From contig CBFHYU010000006.1 of NCBI GenBank assembly GCA_965660165.1, forward strand, positions 20,014 through 84,013: a DNA stretch of 64,000 nucleotides, given 5' to 3'. The first letter of the stretch is position 1. Each line of letters begins with the position of its first letter. Shown here one piece after another: positions 54,827 through 62,856 of the stretch. Origin of the DNA: WTJO01 sp965660165 (lineage in GTDB: Bacteria > Pseudomonadota > Alphaproteobacteria > Puniceispirillales > Puniceispirillaceae). The notes below the pieces were generated by a model that saw only the letters and a list, made by a program, of their open reading frames with translations, was not told the DNA's origin and did not search any database. The translations under genes and the position numbers were made by a program.

Positions 54827-55127
54827 CGATCATCTCCTATAGCTTTCAGACTAGCTAATGTTTGAGCTAGCCTGTGATATTTTTGATATAGCGAGGGATT
54901 TCATACGCGCCTGCGCGCCGGACGGGTCCAAAAGACACCCCCTGTCCGAAGCAGATTGTTATCTGTATGTTAATTCTTGTCGCAAGATTGGCTTATTTTC
55001 AAGCCATAAAAACAAATCTGACAGCTAGCAGGCAGCAATATCTTACATCCAAGATTATATGCTAATTTTTGATAGGAAGATGAGTTTTTCGGCTAGCTTA
55101 TATGGCTAAACCTGCTAGTCTGGCGTC
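54827..55127. other. 301-base intergenic region between divergent dehydrogenase and MFS genes
   Basis: Non-coding and AT-rich apart from a short GC-rich patch near 54908-54925. A small perfect hairpin, TGGCTT (54989-54994) with AAGCCA (55001-55006), is the only clear structure. Promoters for both neighbours should lie here. I see no RNA gene or open frame. Confidence 0.55.
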
Positions 55128-56258
55128 ATGAAACCATCCCATTCCATTTTTATCGGTTTTTTCATCTACTCATTTGGCTTAGGCACATTATTTCCGCGTA
55201 TCGGGGATATCCAGCTTGCCATGGGGCTAGGTGAAGGCGCGCTTGGACTATCGCTTGTCGGCCTGCCTATTGGCTTGCAAATATCACTTTTACTTGCAGA
55301 TAGGGTGCTGGCAAAAGCCTCTGTCAGACAGGTGATGATAGTTGGCATGGCTATGATAGGGCTTGCGTATGTAATGGCTGCGCTTGCTACCACCACCCAG
55401 ACATTTTTTATCGCGCTATTATTTGGCGGGCTATTTGTAGGGGTGATTGAGGTTGCGCTTAATCTGGAAGCGGACAGGATTGAGCATCAATTAGGCAGGC
55501 GTATTATGAATCGTGCGCATGCGTTCTGGTCTCTTGGCTTTTTTGGCACAGGCATATTAGGCGCCGTGTTAGCACAGATTGGGATTTCGGTATTTATTCA
55601 TTTTATCTGTTTTGGGGTGATAGCGCTGATTGTAACAGGGGTGATATTTATGCGCTATCAGCCAGCCCCTCACCGCCCATCTGCATCACCTGCCAATCCT
55701 ATGTTTGTGCGCCCTACCCATGCGGTGATGATACTGGTCTATATTTCCTTGCCAGCCATGCTGGCCGAAGGGTCTGCAATTGACTGGTCTGTTATTTATA
55801 TGAGAGATGTATTTGCAACCGCACCTTTTATCAATGGGCTAGCCCTTGCGCTAACAGCCTTCTGCCAATTTATCACACGCTTTTTTGCAGATAGCTATGT
55901 TGATAGATACGGGCCTCGCAAGATTGTAAGCTACTGCCTATGGCTGATATTAGCTGGCAGTCTTATTATTTTGCTCTCCCCCTTCTGGGCATTATCGTTG
56001 GTGGGATTTGCCTGTCTAGGGGCTGGCTCATCAGTGATTTTCCCACTAGCCATGTCAGCCGCCGCACAGCTTGAAGATAGGCCAGCTTCTGTCAATGTTG
56101 CGGCATTAGCGCAAATATCATTTTGCGTATTTCTGGCAGCCCCACCATTATTGGGGTTTGTTGCAGAAGAAATTGGCATACGCTATGCGTTTAGCCTATG
56201 CCTGCCGCTAATTTTGCTTGGGTTTATGAATTTGAAAGGGCTGGCAAAATCAGCCTAG
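55128..56258 (+). CDS. MFS transporter
   Basis: A 376-residue major facilitator with 12 predicted helices and short loops. The opening GFFIYSFGLGTLFPRIGDIQ and the helix-4/5 region ALNLEADRIEHQLGRRIMNRAHAFWSLG resemble the FucP/YbjJ-like branch. No good ribosome binding site is seen before the ATG, and 5-prime assignment is therefore a little uncertain. It is convergent, 9 bases apart, with the zinc dehydrogenase gene. Substrate unknown, perhaps a sugar. Confidence 0.85.
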   Translation: MKPSHSIFIGFFIYSFGLGTLFPRIGDIQLAMGLGEGALGLSLVGLPIGLQISLLLADRVLAKASVRQVMIVGMAMIGLAYVMAALATTTQTFFIALLFGGLFVGVIEVALNLEADRIEHQLGRRIMNRAHAFWSLGFFGTGILGAVLAQIGISVFIHFICFGVIALIVTGVIFMRYQPAPHRPSASPANPMFVRPTHAVMILVYISLPAMLAEGSAIDWSVIYMRDVFATAPFINGLALALTAFCQFITRFFADSYVDRYGPRKIVSYCLWLILAGSLIILLSPFWALSLVGFACLGAGSSVIFPLAMSAAAQLEDRPASVNVAALAQISFCVFLAAPPLLGFVAEEIGIRYAFSLCLPLILLGFMNLKGLAKSA

Positions 56259-56267
56259 CCCAAACAT

Positions 56268-57254
56268 TTAGCCAGTAATATTAAGAATAATTTTTGGCGG
56301 CGCTTTGCCTTCATGGATATCAATAAAAGATTGTGCGCCTTGCTCTAGCGTTCTTACCTCTGCCCAGCCATCGCCTGTAACAATGCCAGCTTCAAGCAAT
56401 CTTACTGCTTCAGCAAATTCGGCCTTGCGATAACAATATGAGCCTGTGAACTGGATTTCCTGCAAGGTAATCCTTCTAGTATCAAGGCCAGCCTCTGAAT
56501 CTTGCAACCCGATATGAGAGATAACGCCCCCTGCCCTCACCATAGCGCTAGCGGCCGCCCGTGTTCTGCCAGAGCCTACCGCATCAAGCACAATATCAAC
56601 CTGATCACAGGCAGGCGCGCCTGAAATTGGATCATAGGTTCTGAAATTGCCAAGTGTTTCTATCATCTCTCGGCGTAGGCCATTTGTCTCAGCAATATGA
56701 ATATCTGAATAGCCAAGAGAGGCAAATACCATAGCAGATAGAAGCCCGATTGCCCCGCCGCCAAGCACCACAACCCCTGCCTGCCTGTCAGAAATATGCT
56801 TCTCAGCCAGCCTGACTGCATTCACCGCACAAGCAAGCGGTTCAGCCAATGCCGCATTGGCATCACTAAGCTGGTCACTAATCACCGTTAGATTATCTTC
56901 TTTCACGATAAGCTGTTCTGCAAATGCCCCTGCATATCGCATTCCCAACAGCTCACGGCTAGGGCATAGATGCTCATCGCCACGATTGCAAGCAATACAG
57001 CTACCACAGGCCATAAGCGGATTAACCACCACGCGCTGGCCTGCAAATTTGCCAGACCGTGCTATTCCAATTGCTTCATGCCCAAGAATGAGCGGCGGTA
57101 TGCGGCGTTCATCCAAACCATGCCACGCATGCATATCAGACCCGCAAATTCCGCATTGATTGACATCAATGATCACTTGACCAGCCTCTAATTCAGCAAG
57201 CGGCATCTCTCTGATTTCAGACTGCATTGTGCCTGTATAAACAAGTGCTTTCAT
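56268..57254 (-). CDS. zinc-dependent dehydrogenase (MDR family)
   Basis: A 328-residue medium-chain dehydrogenase. C37 (GICGSDMHAWHG) and the GHE pair at 58-60 form the catalytic zinc site; C83, C86, C89 and C97 the structural one. The nucleotide-binding GGGAIG lies near 170. GAGGAATGG precedes the ATG. It is the last gene of the TRAP/hpsN-like operon, 45 bases after the HpsN-like gene, so it may catalyse the alcohol oxidation that precedes or racemises the HpsN substrate. Other diol or sugar-alcohol substrates are possible. Confidence 0.88.
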   Translation of the reverse strand: MKALVYTGTMQSEIREMPLAELEAGQVIIDVNQCGICGSDMHAWHGLDERRIPPLILGHEAIGIARSGKFAGQRVVVNPLMACGSCIACNRGDEHLCPSRELLGMRYAGAFAEQLIVKEDNLTVISDQLSDANAALAEPLACAVNAVRLAEKHISDRQAGVVVLGGGAIGLLSAMVFASLGYSDIHIAETNGLRREMIETLGNFRTYDPISGAPACDQVDIVLDAVGSGRTRAAASAMVRAGGVISHIGLQDSEAGLDTRRITLQEIQFTGSYCYRKAEFAEAVRLLEAGIVTGDGWAEVRTLEQGAQSFIDIHEGKAPPKIILNITG

Positions 57255-57299
57255 CGTCTACCATTCCTCATTCATGTCAGCCTGTTTAGGCCAGAATCA

Positions 57300-58592
57300 T
57301 TAGGCCAGATTTTCACCAGGAAAATATTTTCTCAACCGCACATCTGCGGCGCGCGCATGGCCTTCCATTCCTTCAAGTCTGGAAATACGGGCAGCGGCTT
57401 GGCCTACTTCTTTATTCGCCTGCTGGCTCATGCGCTGGGTTGTTACCACCTTCATGAATTTATGAACAGACAGCCCGCCTGTATAATGCGCCGCGCCCTT
57501 TGTTGGCAGAATATGATTTGTGCCTGAACATTTATCGCCATAGGTAACAGTTGTTTCTTCCCCTACAAATAATGAGCCGTAATTTTTAAGATTATCAGAA
57601 TACCACTGATTTTTTGAGGTATGCACCTCAAGATGTTCTGCGGCATATTCATCTGATATTTGGCAGATTTCATCATCTGTATCACATAAAATCACCTCGC
57701 CATAATCACGCCATGCAATTTCAGCCGCATTACGAGATGTTTCTGGCAAGGCGGCGATATGCCTGTCCATCTGTGCCATCACTTCATCTGCTAGTGCGTG
57801 CGAGGTAGTAAATAGCCATGCCGGCGAGTCAGGGCCATGCTCTGCCTGAGAAACAAGGTCTTCAGCCACAATCTGGGCATCTGCGCTCTCATCTGCGATG
57901 ATTGCAATTTCAGTAGGCCCTGCAAACATATCAATGCCAACACGGCCATATAGCATGCGCTTTGCTTCTGCTACAAAGCGGTTTCCAGGTCCTACCAGAA
58001 TACGGGCAGGCTTGCCAGTAAATAGACCAAATGCCATCGCCGCTATGCCCTGAACGCCGCCCAATGACAAGATAGAATCTGCCCCGCATAAATTCATTGC
58101 ATATAAAATCGCAGGGTTTGGACCGTCATTACCTCTTGGCGCGGAACAGGCAATGATATTATCTACGCCAGCTACTTTGGCAGTTGCAATCGACATAATT
58201 GCAGAGGCGACATGCGCATAGCGCCCGCCTGGCACATAACATCCTGCTGTTTCAATCGGAATCAGCTTCTGGCCTGCCCACAGACCAGGCGATAATTCTG
58301 TTTCAAATTCCTGAATAGACTGTTTTTGGGCATGAGCGAATTTTGTCACCCTGTCATAGGCAAATTGAATGTCCTCTTTTAAGGTCTCAGACACCTGTTT
58401 ACCTGCCGCCATTATCGCATCTTGACTGACCACCGCATCCCCATGATAGCCATCAAGTTCTACCCCATAGCGCAACGCTTCTGCTTCACCACCTGCTTCA
58501 ATCTTTGCCAGCATGTCAGACACAATTTTTCTGGTCTCATCTGTGCCTGTCTGAGGCGTCTTTTCCGCTTTTTTGAGATAGGTAATAGTCAT
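57300..58592 (-). CDS. hpsN: histidinol dehydrogenase-like sulfopropanediol 3-dehydrogenase (HpsN-like)
   Basis: A 430-residue member of the histidinol dehydrogenase family. Zinc ligands Q249, H252, D353 and H412 and the catalytic E319-H320 pair are all present. Outside these, it reads like HpsN of Ruegeria rather than biosynthetic HisD: GQKLIPIETAGCYVPGGRYAHVAS, EETTVTYGDKCSGTNH and the ending GMEGHARAADVRL-KYFP. HpsN oxidises (R)-2,3-dihydroxypropane-1-sulfonate to (R)-sulfolactate with NAD. It lies after a TRAP transporter, as in known hps loci, and no his genes are near. The symbol is a homology-based proposal. Confidence 0.78.
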   Translation of the reverse strand: MTITYLKKAEKTPQTGTDETRKIVSDMLAKIEAGGEAEALRYGVELDGYHGDAVVSQDAIMAAGKQVSETLKEDIQFAYDRVTKFAHAQKQSIQEFETELSPGLWAGQKLIPIETAGCYVPGGRYAHVASAIMSIATAKVAGVDNIIACSAPRGNDGPNPAILYAMNLCGADSILSLGGVQGIAAMAFGLFTGKPARILVGPGNRFVAEAKRMLYGRVGIDMFAGPTEIAIIADESADAQIVAEDLVSQAEHGPDSPAWLFTTSHALADEVMAQMDRHIAALPETSRNAAEIAWRDYGEVILCDTDDEICQISDEYAAEHLEVHTSKNQWYSDNLKNYGSLFVGEETTVTYGDKCSGTNHILPTKGAAHYTGGLSVHKFMKVVTTQRMSQQANKEVGQAAARISRLEGMEGHARAADVRLRKYFPGENLA

Positions 58593-58646
58593 TCTTCATC
58601 CCTCATACATAGTTTCATATCTTGTTATGGCGGTTCTTTCCAAGAC

Positions 58647-58670
58647 AGAAGATGCCCCCTGACATCTTCT
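58647..58670. repeat. intercistronic hairpin between dctM and hpsN-like genes
   Basis: AGAAGATG (58647-58654) and CATCTTCT (58663-58670) form a perfect 8-bp stem with an 8-base loop in the 115-base gap. No T-run follows on the minus strand, so an mRNA-stabilising or processing role is more likely than termination. Confidence 0.55.
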
Positions 58671-58707
58671 TTCGTCAGATACACCCCACCTTAAGCTTTA
58701 GCTAATT

Positions 58708-60066
58708 CTACCTGTTAGGTAGCATCATCAACGAGATTTCAGGGACAAGCGCAACCACTATCCAGACTGAAATTAGCGCAACAAGATAGGGCACCGTATA
58801 TCGCAATAATTTGAAATAGGCTACCCCTGTTACACCTGATGCAACATATAGATTAAGTCCATAAGGGGGTGTAATAAATCCGATAGATGCCCCCACAAGG
58901 AAAATCACCGAAAAATGAATAGGGTCAACGCCAATGCCAACTGCTACAGGCGCCAAAATTGGCGCAAGAATAATGGTTACAGGCAATGATTCAAGCACCA
59001 TCCCTGAGATAAATACTATCGCCATAGCCGCAAACAGAACAGGATAATACCCCCCAAGACCAGTCAAAAACTCTGTGATAAATACCTGCGCACCAAGCAA
59101 AGACAGAATTTGTTGCATCACAACTGATATGGCAATCAATGGTGCAAGCACCCCTGTAATTTGTGCAGACCGCATGGTAATGCCTGGCACATCCTTAATG
59201 GTAAAGCCTTCGACCACAAGCATTTCTGCATAAGATTTATCTTCCCAGCCCTTGTTCATATCAAGTCTGAGCACCTTATTCACCACCCAGCTCGCAAGGC
59301 CAGCAATAATACAAAAGCCAACTGTAACGCCTGCGGCTTCGGTAGGAGAGAATTTCCCAGTGTAAATGCCCCATAATACAAGCCCAATCGCAAAAAACCC
59401 AAGCCATGCCCCAAAGGCTGTCTTTAAGGCGCGATTAAACTGGAACATAATCAAATGCCCCCAGCCATTGAGCTGGCATACCAGCCAGCAGGCAAGCTGC
59501 ATGCCTATCACCATTAGCGCGCCTGGCAAAATACCCGCAACAAACAGATCAGAAATAGGCAGATTTAGCAAAAATCCATACACAATAAAAATAATAGATG
59601 GCGGAATAATAATCCCTACTGTACCGCCAGCGGCGGCTGTAGCCGCAGAAAACCGCTCATCATAGCCGCCTTTCACCATCTCTGGATGCAACATTGACCC
59701 AATAGTTGCTGTTGTGGCAGAGTTTGAGCCTGAAATAGCGGCAAAAAGCCCGCACGCACCAAGAGAGGCCATGGCCAGACCACCACGAAGCCAGCCAAGA
59801 CAGGCATAGGCAAAATCTGATAATCGTCTGGCAATACCAGATTTATTGATTAAATCGCCTGTCAGGATAAATAATGGCATCGCAAGCAACGCAAAGCCTT
59901 TATTAAACACATTCAATAATTCAGCACCCATATTATCAAGGGTAAGCCCCAAAATAGCGGAACAGCCCACAACCCATGACGCGATTACCAGAAATACAGG
60001 CACACCAAGCATAAATAATATCGTTACGCCTACCGATATCAGCGTAATAAGGCTTGCATCTGTCAT
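58708..60066 (-). CDS. TRAP transporter large permease (DctM type)
   Basis: A 452-residue multi-helix membrane protein of the DctM family (LFMLGVPVFLVIASWVVG opening; GSNSATTATIGSMLHPEM; GTVGIIIPPSIIFIVYG; FSPTEAAGVTVGF). Length is near the family norm, with a modest central insertion. Its ATG overlaps the stop of the small permease gene (ATGA). Together with dctQ and dctP it should take up the substrate of the HpsN-like enzyme, plausibly dihydroxypropanesulfonate. Confidence 0.92.
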   Translation of the reverse strand: MTDASLITLISVGVTILFMLGVPVFLVIASWVVGCSAILGLTLDNMGAELLNVFNKGFALLAMPLFILTGDLINKSGIARRLSDFAYACLGWLRGGLAMASLGACGLFAAISGSNSATTATIGSMLHPEMVKGGYDERFSAATAAAGGTVGIIIPPSIIFIVYGFLLNLPISDLFVAGILPGALMVIGMQLACWLVCQLNGWGHLIMFQFNRALKTAFGAWLGFFAIGLVLWGIYTGKFSPTEAAGVTVGFCIIAGLASWVVNKVLRLDMNKGWEDKSYAEMLVVEGFTIKDVPGITMRSAQITGVLAPLIAISVVMQQILSLLGAQVFITEFLTGLGGYYPVLFAAMAIVFISGMVLESLPVTIILAPILAPVAVGIGVDPIHFSVIFLVGASIGFITPPYGLNLYVASGVTGVAYFKLLRYTVPYLVALISVWIVVALVPEISLMMLPNR

Positions 60067-60734
60067 CGTCCGTCTCCCCCGATAACGGTTTGCTGTATTA
60101 GCTCATTACCCTCACGATAATTGCCAAGATCTTCGATAAAATTTTCAATCACACGGGCAGACATCAGGATAAAGGCAAGTGGGGCAGTTGATAAAAACCA
60201 CCATTGCATCACATTGTCTGTACCAAGCACAATTTGGAAGTTAGACGCTGATAGCACCACAGCCCGAAAGGTTGTCACAATCACAATAATCGAAAACCCC
60301 ATCCAAAGCGCATTATCCAAACATAAACAGGCAAATTGAGCAGGCCGCCCCATTCTGCTTCTAAATTCGGTAAAGCTGAGGTGAGATCTAAGTCGCACAT
60401 TATAGGTCGCGCCAAACCACGCCATCACCATAAATAATAAAGGCGGAATAGTGGTTGACCATGGCTGTTGGTTTGAAAAAATAAACCTGTCTATCACACC
60501 CCAAAAAATTATAAATGCAATGGCCAGATAACTGCTGACCATAAACACACGTTCAAAATATTTGTCTAATATGGGGATCGCTTTATACAGATAGGCAATC
60601 AAGCCGCCACCGATAAATGCTACAAGAATCCCTAGAAGCCACGTTGCGTCACTTTTCAACGCAGATTTCAGCGCCCATGGATCTTGCGAGATCAAGCTTT
60701 TTATAATTAGCATTAGTTCCGAGAGTAGAGACAA
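60063..60734 (-). CDS. TRAP transporter small permease (DctQ type)
   Basis: A 223-residue, four-to-five-helix protein with the DctQ fold (FERVFMVSSYLAIAFIIFWGVIDRFIF; LFMVMAWFGATYNVRLRSHL). The likely start is TTG at 60734, which has AGGAG 8-9 bases before it; the ATG at 60713 lacks a site. An imperfectly placed start would only shorten the N-terminus. It is coupled to dctM downstream by an ATGA overlap and separated from dctP by a strong hairpin. Confidence 0.88.
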   Translation of the reverse strand: MSLLSELMLIIKSLISQDPWALKSALKSDATWLLGILVAFIGGGLIAYLYKAIPILDKYFERVFMVSSYLAIAFIIFWGVIDRFIFSNQQPWSTTIPPLLFMVMAWFGATYNVRLRSHLSFTEFRSRMGRPAQFACLCLDNALWMGFSIIVIVTTFRAVVLSASNFQIVLGTDNVMQWWFLSTAPLAFILMSARVIENFIEDLGNYREGNELIQQTVIGGDGR

Positions 60735-60773
60735 AGCTAATGCTCCTTTTTTGATTATGCATTAAACAAAGTC

Positions 60774-60805
60774 GGATTAGCCTTACATAAAGGCAAGGCT
60801 AATCC
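60774..60805 (-). terminator. 11-bp perfect inverted repeat after dctP (partial terminator or mRNA-processing hairpin)
   Basis: GGATTAGCCTT (60774-60784) and AAGGCTAATCC (60795-60805) pair completely around a 10-base loop, 24 bases after the dctP stop. On the minus strand it is followed by a weakly T-rich tract. It should stabilise or partly terminate the dctP message. Confidence 0.65.
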
Positions 60806-60829
60806 TGTTTGATGTATCAGACCAAAGCC

Positions 60830-62062
60830 TTAGCTTTTCCACCAACGGCGAGGCTCAACATTCTCTGCAAGCACATGCTGGTTTGTACGCACCTCATCAT
60901 AAATTTCCTGATAGGTGTCAATACCACCTGCCCAGCCATTGATGCGGTCACGCCATTCATTCCAAAGCTGTGGCTGGAATTCAGGAGAACACATTTCTTC
61001 GGCTTTGCGGATTTCTGCATCTGACAATGAGGCCACCCGAACATTATTTTTCGCGAAAATAGTGTCTGGCCCCTGATGTGGGTGAGTGAAACCAACTGTA
61101 TTTGCCAATGCAGCTTCGTTAGCGGCCTGCACATGAACCTGTGTCAGATAGGATGATTCCATAACTGCATCCTGAAGCGCACCACCTAGCTTATCAAAAG
61201 ATGGGGCAGCCATCGCTGTATGCTCAGTTCCGCAGAAGAACCGTAAATCCACACATTGTGATACAACAGGAGACATATTTGCATAGGCAACAGCAGATGC
61301 CCATGTTTCTGCACCGTCAATCAGACCTTGCTTCAGACCGTCAAGGGTTTCTTCCCATGCAACTGGAACAGGGTTCAGGTTCAATGCTTGCATCGCAATA
61401 CGGCCAAGCTGTGTTCCTGTCACACGGTTCTTTGTACCAGCAAGCTGTTCTACAGACGTAACCGTATCTTTGCCTTCCCATGCAAGGCCAAGCTGAATGC
61501 CGCGAAGCTCAGCATGAGTGAACAGGAATTTCAAGCCATGCATTTTCTCAAATGGATCACGCAAAATGCGCTGTGATGCTGGAGAATACATGAAATGATA
61601 CTGGTCGGCACGTGAACGGAACATATAGGCATAATCCAATACGTTCAGATATGGCGCGCCACCTGCTGAATTTTGGGTTGATGCTGCATAGATATCAACG
61701 ATACCTTGCTGTGCTTTTTCAACACAAGAAAGCTGACCACAAATCTGGTTGTTGCCGATGAATTCAATTCTGATTTCACCATCAGTACGTTCTTCAAGAT
61801 CACGTACAAATTCAAGACAACCCGCACGTTCAATCAGCAGATTTGTCTGGTTAAACCCTGCGGCACCAAATTTCAACTCAAACTTGGCAGGTTTTGCGTA
61901 ACGCCGCTTATAAGAAGATTCAGCAGCCTGAGCAAGACCAGAGGCTGTCAATGCGCCCCCTAAACCGCCTGCGGCTAGCAGGGTTGATGTCATGCCATAT
62001 GTTCCAGCAATTCTAAAGAAGTCTCTACGTGAAACCCCTTTTACTCTATCAAAAATACCCAT
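60830..62062 (-). CDS. TRAP transporter substrate-binding protein, Tat-exported (DctP type)
   Basis: A 410-residue periplasmic receptor. The N-terminus has a twin-arginine motif, SRRDFFRIAG with R12-R13, then a hydrophobic stretch ending around GLAQA-AES. The body has the DctP core, including VEQLAGTKNRVTGTQLGRI and the GLIDGAETWASA motif. Tat export implies folding, perhaps with a metal, before export. I start at ATG 62062 (GGAGG 5-6 bases before it), not at the ATG 27 bases upstream. First gene of a five-gene operon ending in the zinc dehydrogenase. Substrate proposed as a sulfonated diol from the HpsN-like gene. Confidence 0.9.
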   Translation of the reverse strand: MGIFDRVKGVSRRDFFRIAGTYGMTSTLLAAGGLGGALTASGLAQAAESSYKRRYAKPAKFELKFGAAGFNQTNLLIERAGCLEFVRDLEERTDGEIRIEFIGNNQICGQLSCVEKAQQGIVDIYAASTQNSAGGAPYLNVLDYAYMFRSRADQYHFMYSPASQRILRDPFEKMHGLKFLFTHAELRGIQLGLAWEGKDTVTSVEQLAGTKNRVTGTQLGRIAMQALNLNPVPVAWEETLDGLKQGLIDGAETWASAVAYANMSPVVSQCVDLRFFCGTEHTAMAAPSFDKLGGALQDAVMESSYLTQVHVQAANEAALANTVGFTHPHQGPDTIFAKNNVRVASLSDAEIRKAEEMCSPEFQPQLWNEWRDRINGWAGGIDTYQEIYDEVRTNQHVLAENVEPRRWWKS

Positions 62063-62235
62063 TAGTTCCTCCCATAGTTTTTTTGACATTGTTTAGCTTC
62101 ATACTAATTTTCCATAGTGTCAAAACAAAATACTGGCTTGAAATCAGTAGCCTGCACTCTGGCACAGCGGTCGCCATGTTTCAGCACTATGAAAATATCA
62201 TACTCCACTTCTCGGTTTAATTGGGTGTATGCTCA

Positions 62236-62856
62236 TCACACACCCCCAAATTCCCTTACCCCATCATACAGCATCATTACTGTCAGATAGATAAGGAATA
62301 TCAGCCCCAGATATGAAAGCCATCTGAATTTCAGCATGACTTTCATAATTATTGAGGCAAAAAACGCCATAAATGCAATCGCCAATGCCAGCCCGAAAAC
62401 AAGCAATTGAGTATTGTCACGTGCAATCGCAGCAACAGCTACAATATTGTCAATCGACATTGATATATCAGCCAGCAAAATGGTAAATAATGCGCGGGTA
62501 AATGGCGCGCCTGTTATCCCTGTTTCAGGTTGGTTCTCTTGCACGGGCTGGCTAGCAAGCATCTCAGCATCAGCGCTATTAAAGGCACGTAAATCATTAT
62601 AAAAGCGCCAACATACCCATGCCAGTAATGCACCACCAATAATCAAAATACCCTTTATCGCTAGCAAATATGTCGCCGCCACCGCAAAGATAATTCGCAA
62701 TCCTGCCGCCGCCGCCATACCGATAAAAATCGCCTTTTTGCGTAATGCAGGCGATAATCCTGCCGCCGCCATGCCAATTACCAGCGCATTATCACCAGAC
62801 AGGATGATATCTGCAAAGATGATCTGGAATATGTCTATCAGCCAGCTTACTGTCAT
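62236..62856 (-). CDS. TerC family membrane protein (YjbE-like)
   Basis: A 206-residue, seven-helix protein of the TerC family. The two conserved acidic motifs are GDNALVIGMA (D22, N23) in the first half and ISMSIDNIVAVA in the second half; a hydrophilic loop (about 93-118) joins the halves. Family members export manganese or other metals. Its ATG overlaps the stop of the GMC oxidoreductase gene (ATGA), so the two are coupled, although no functional link is obvious. Confidence 0.88.
   Translation of the reverse strand: MTVSWLIDIFQIIFADIILSGDNALVIGMAAAGLSPALRKKAIFIGMAAAAGLRIIFAVAATYLLAIKGILIIGGALLAWVCWRFYNDLRAFNSADAEMLASQPVQENQPETGITGAPFTRALFTILLADISMSIDNIVAVAAIARDNTQLLVFGLALAIAFMAFFASIIMKVMLKFRWLSYLGLIFLIYLTVMMLYDGVREFGGV

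Noticed and set aside
54989..55006. Hairpin TGGCTT/AAGCCA as a terminator
   Set aside because: Only a 6-bp AT/GC-mixed stem, no T-run, and it lies upstream of both divergent neighbours where no terminator is needed.
57300..58592. Biosynthetic histidinol dehydrogenase (hisD)
   Set aside because: Zinc and catalytic residues fit HisD, but the remaining sequence reads like HpsN, the gene sits in a TRAP/dehydrogenase operon and no his genes are nearby.
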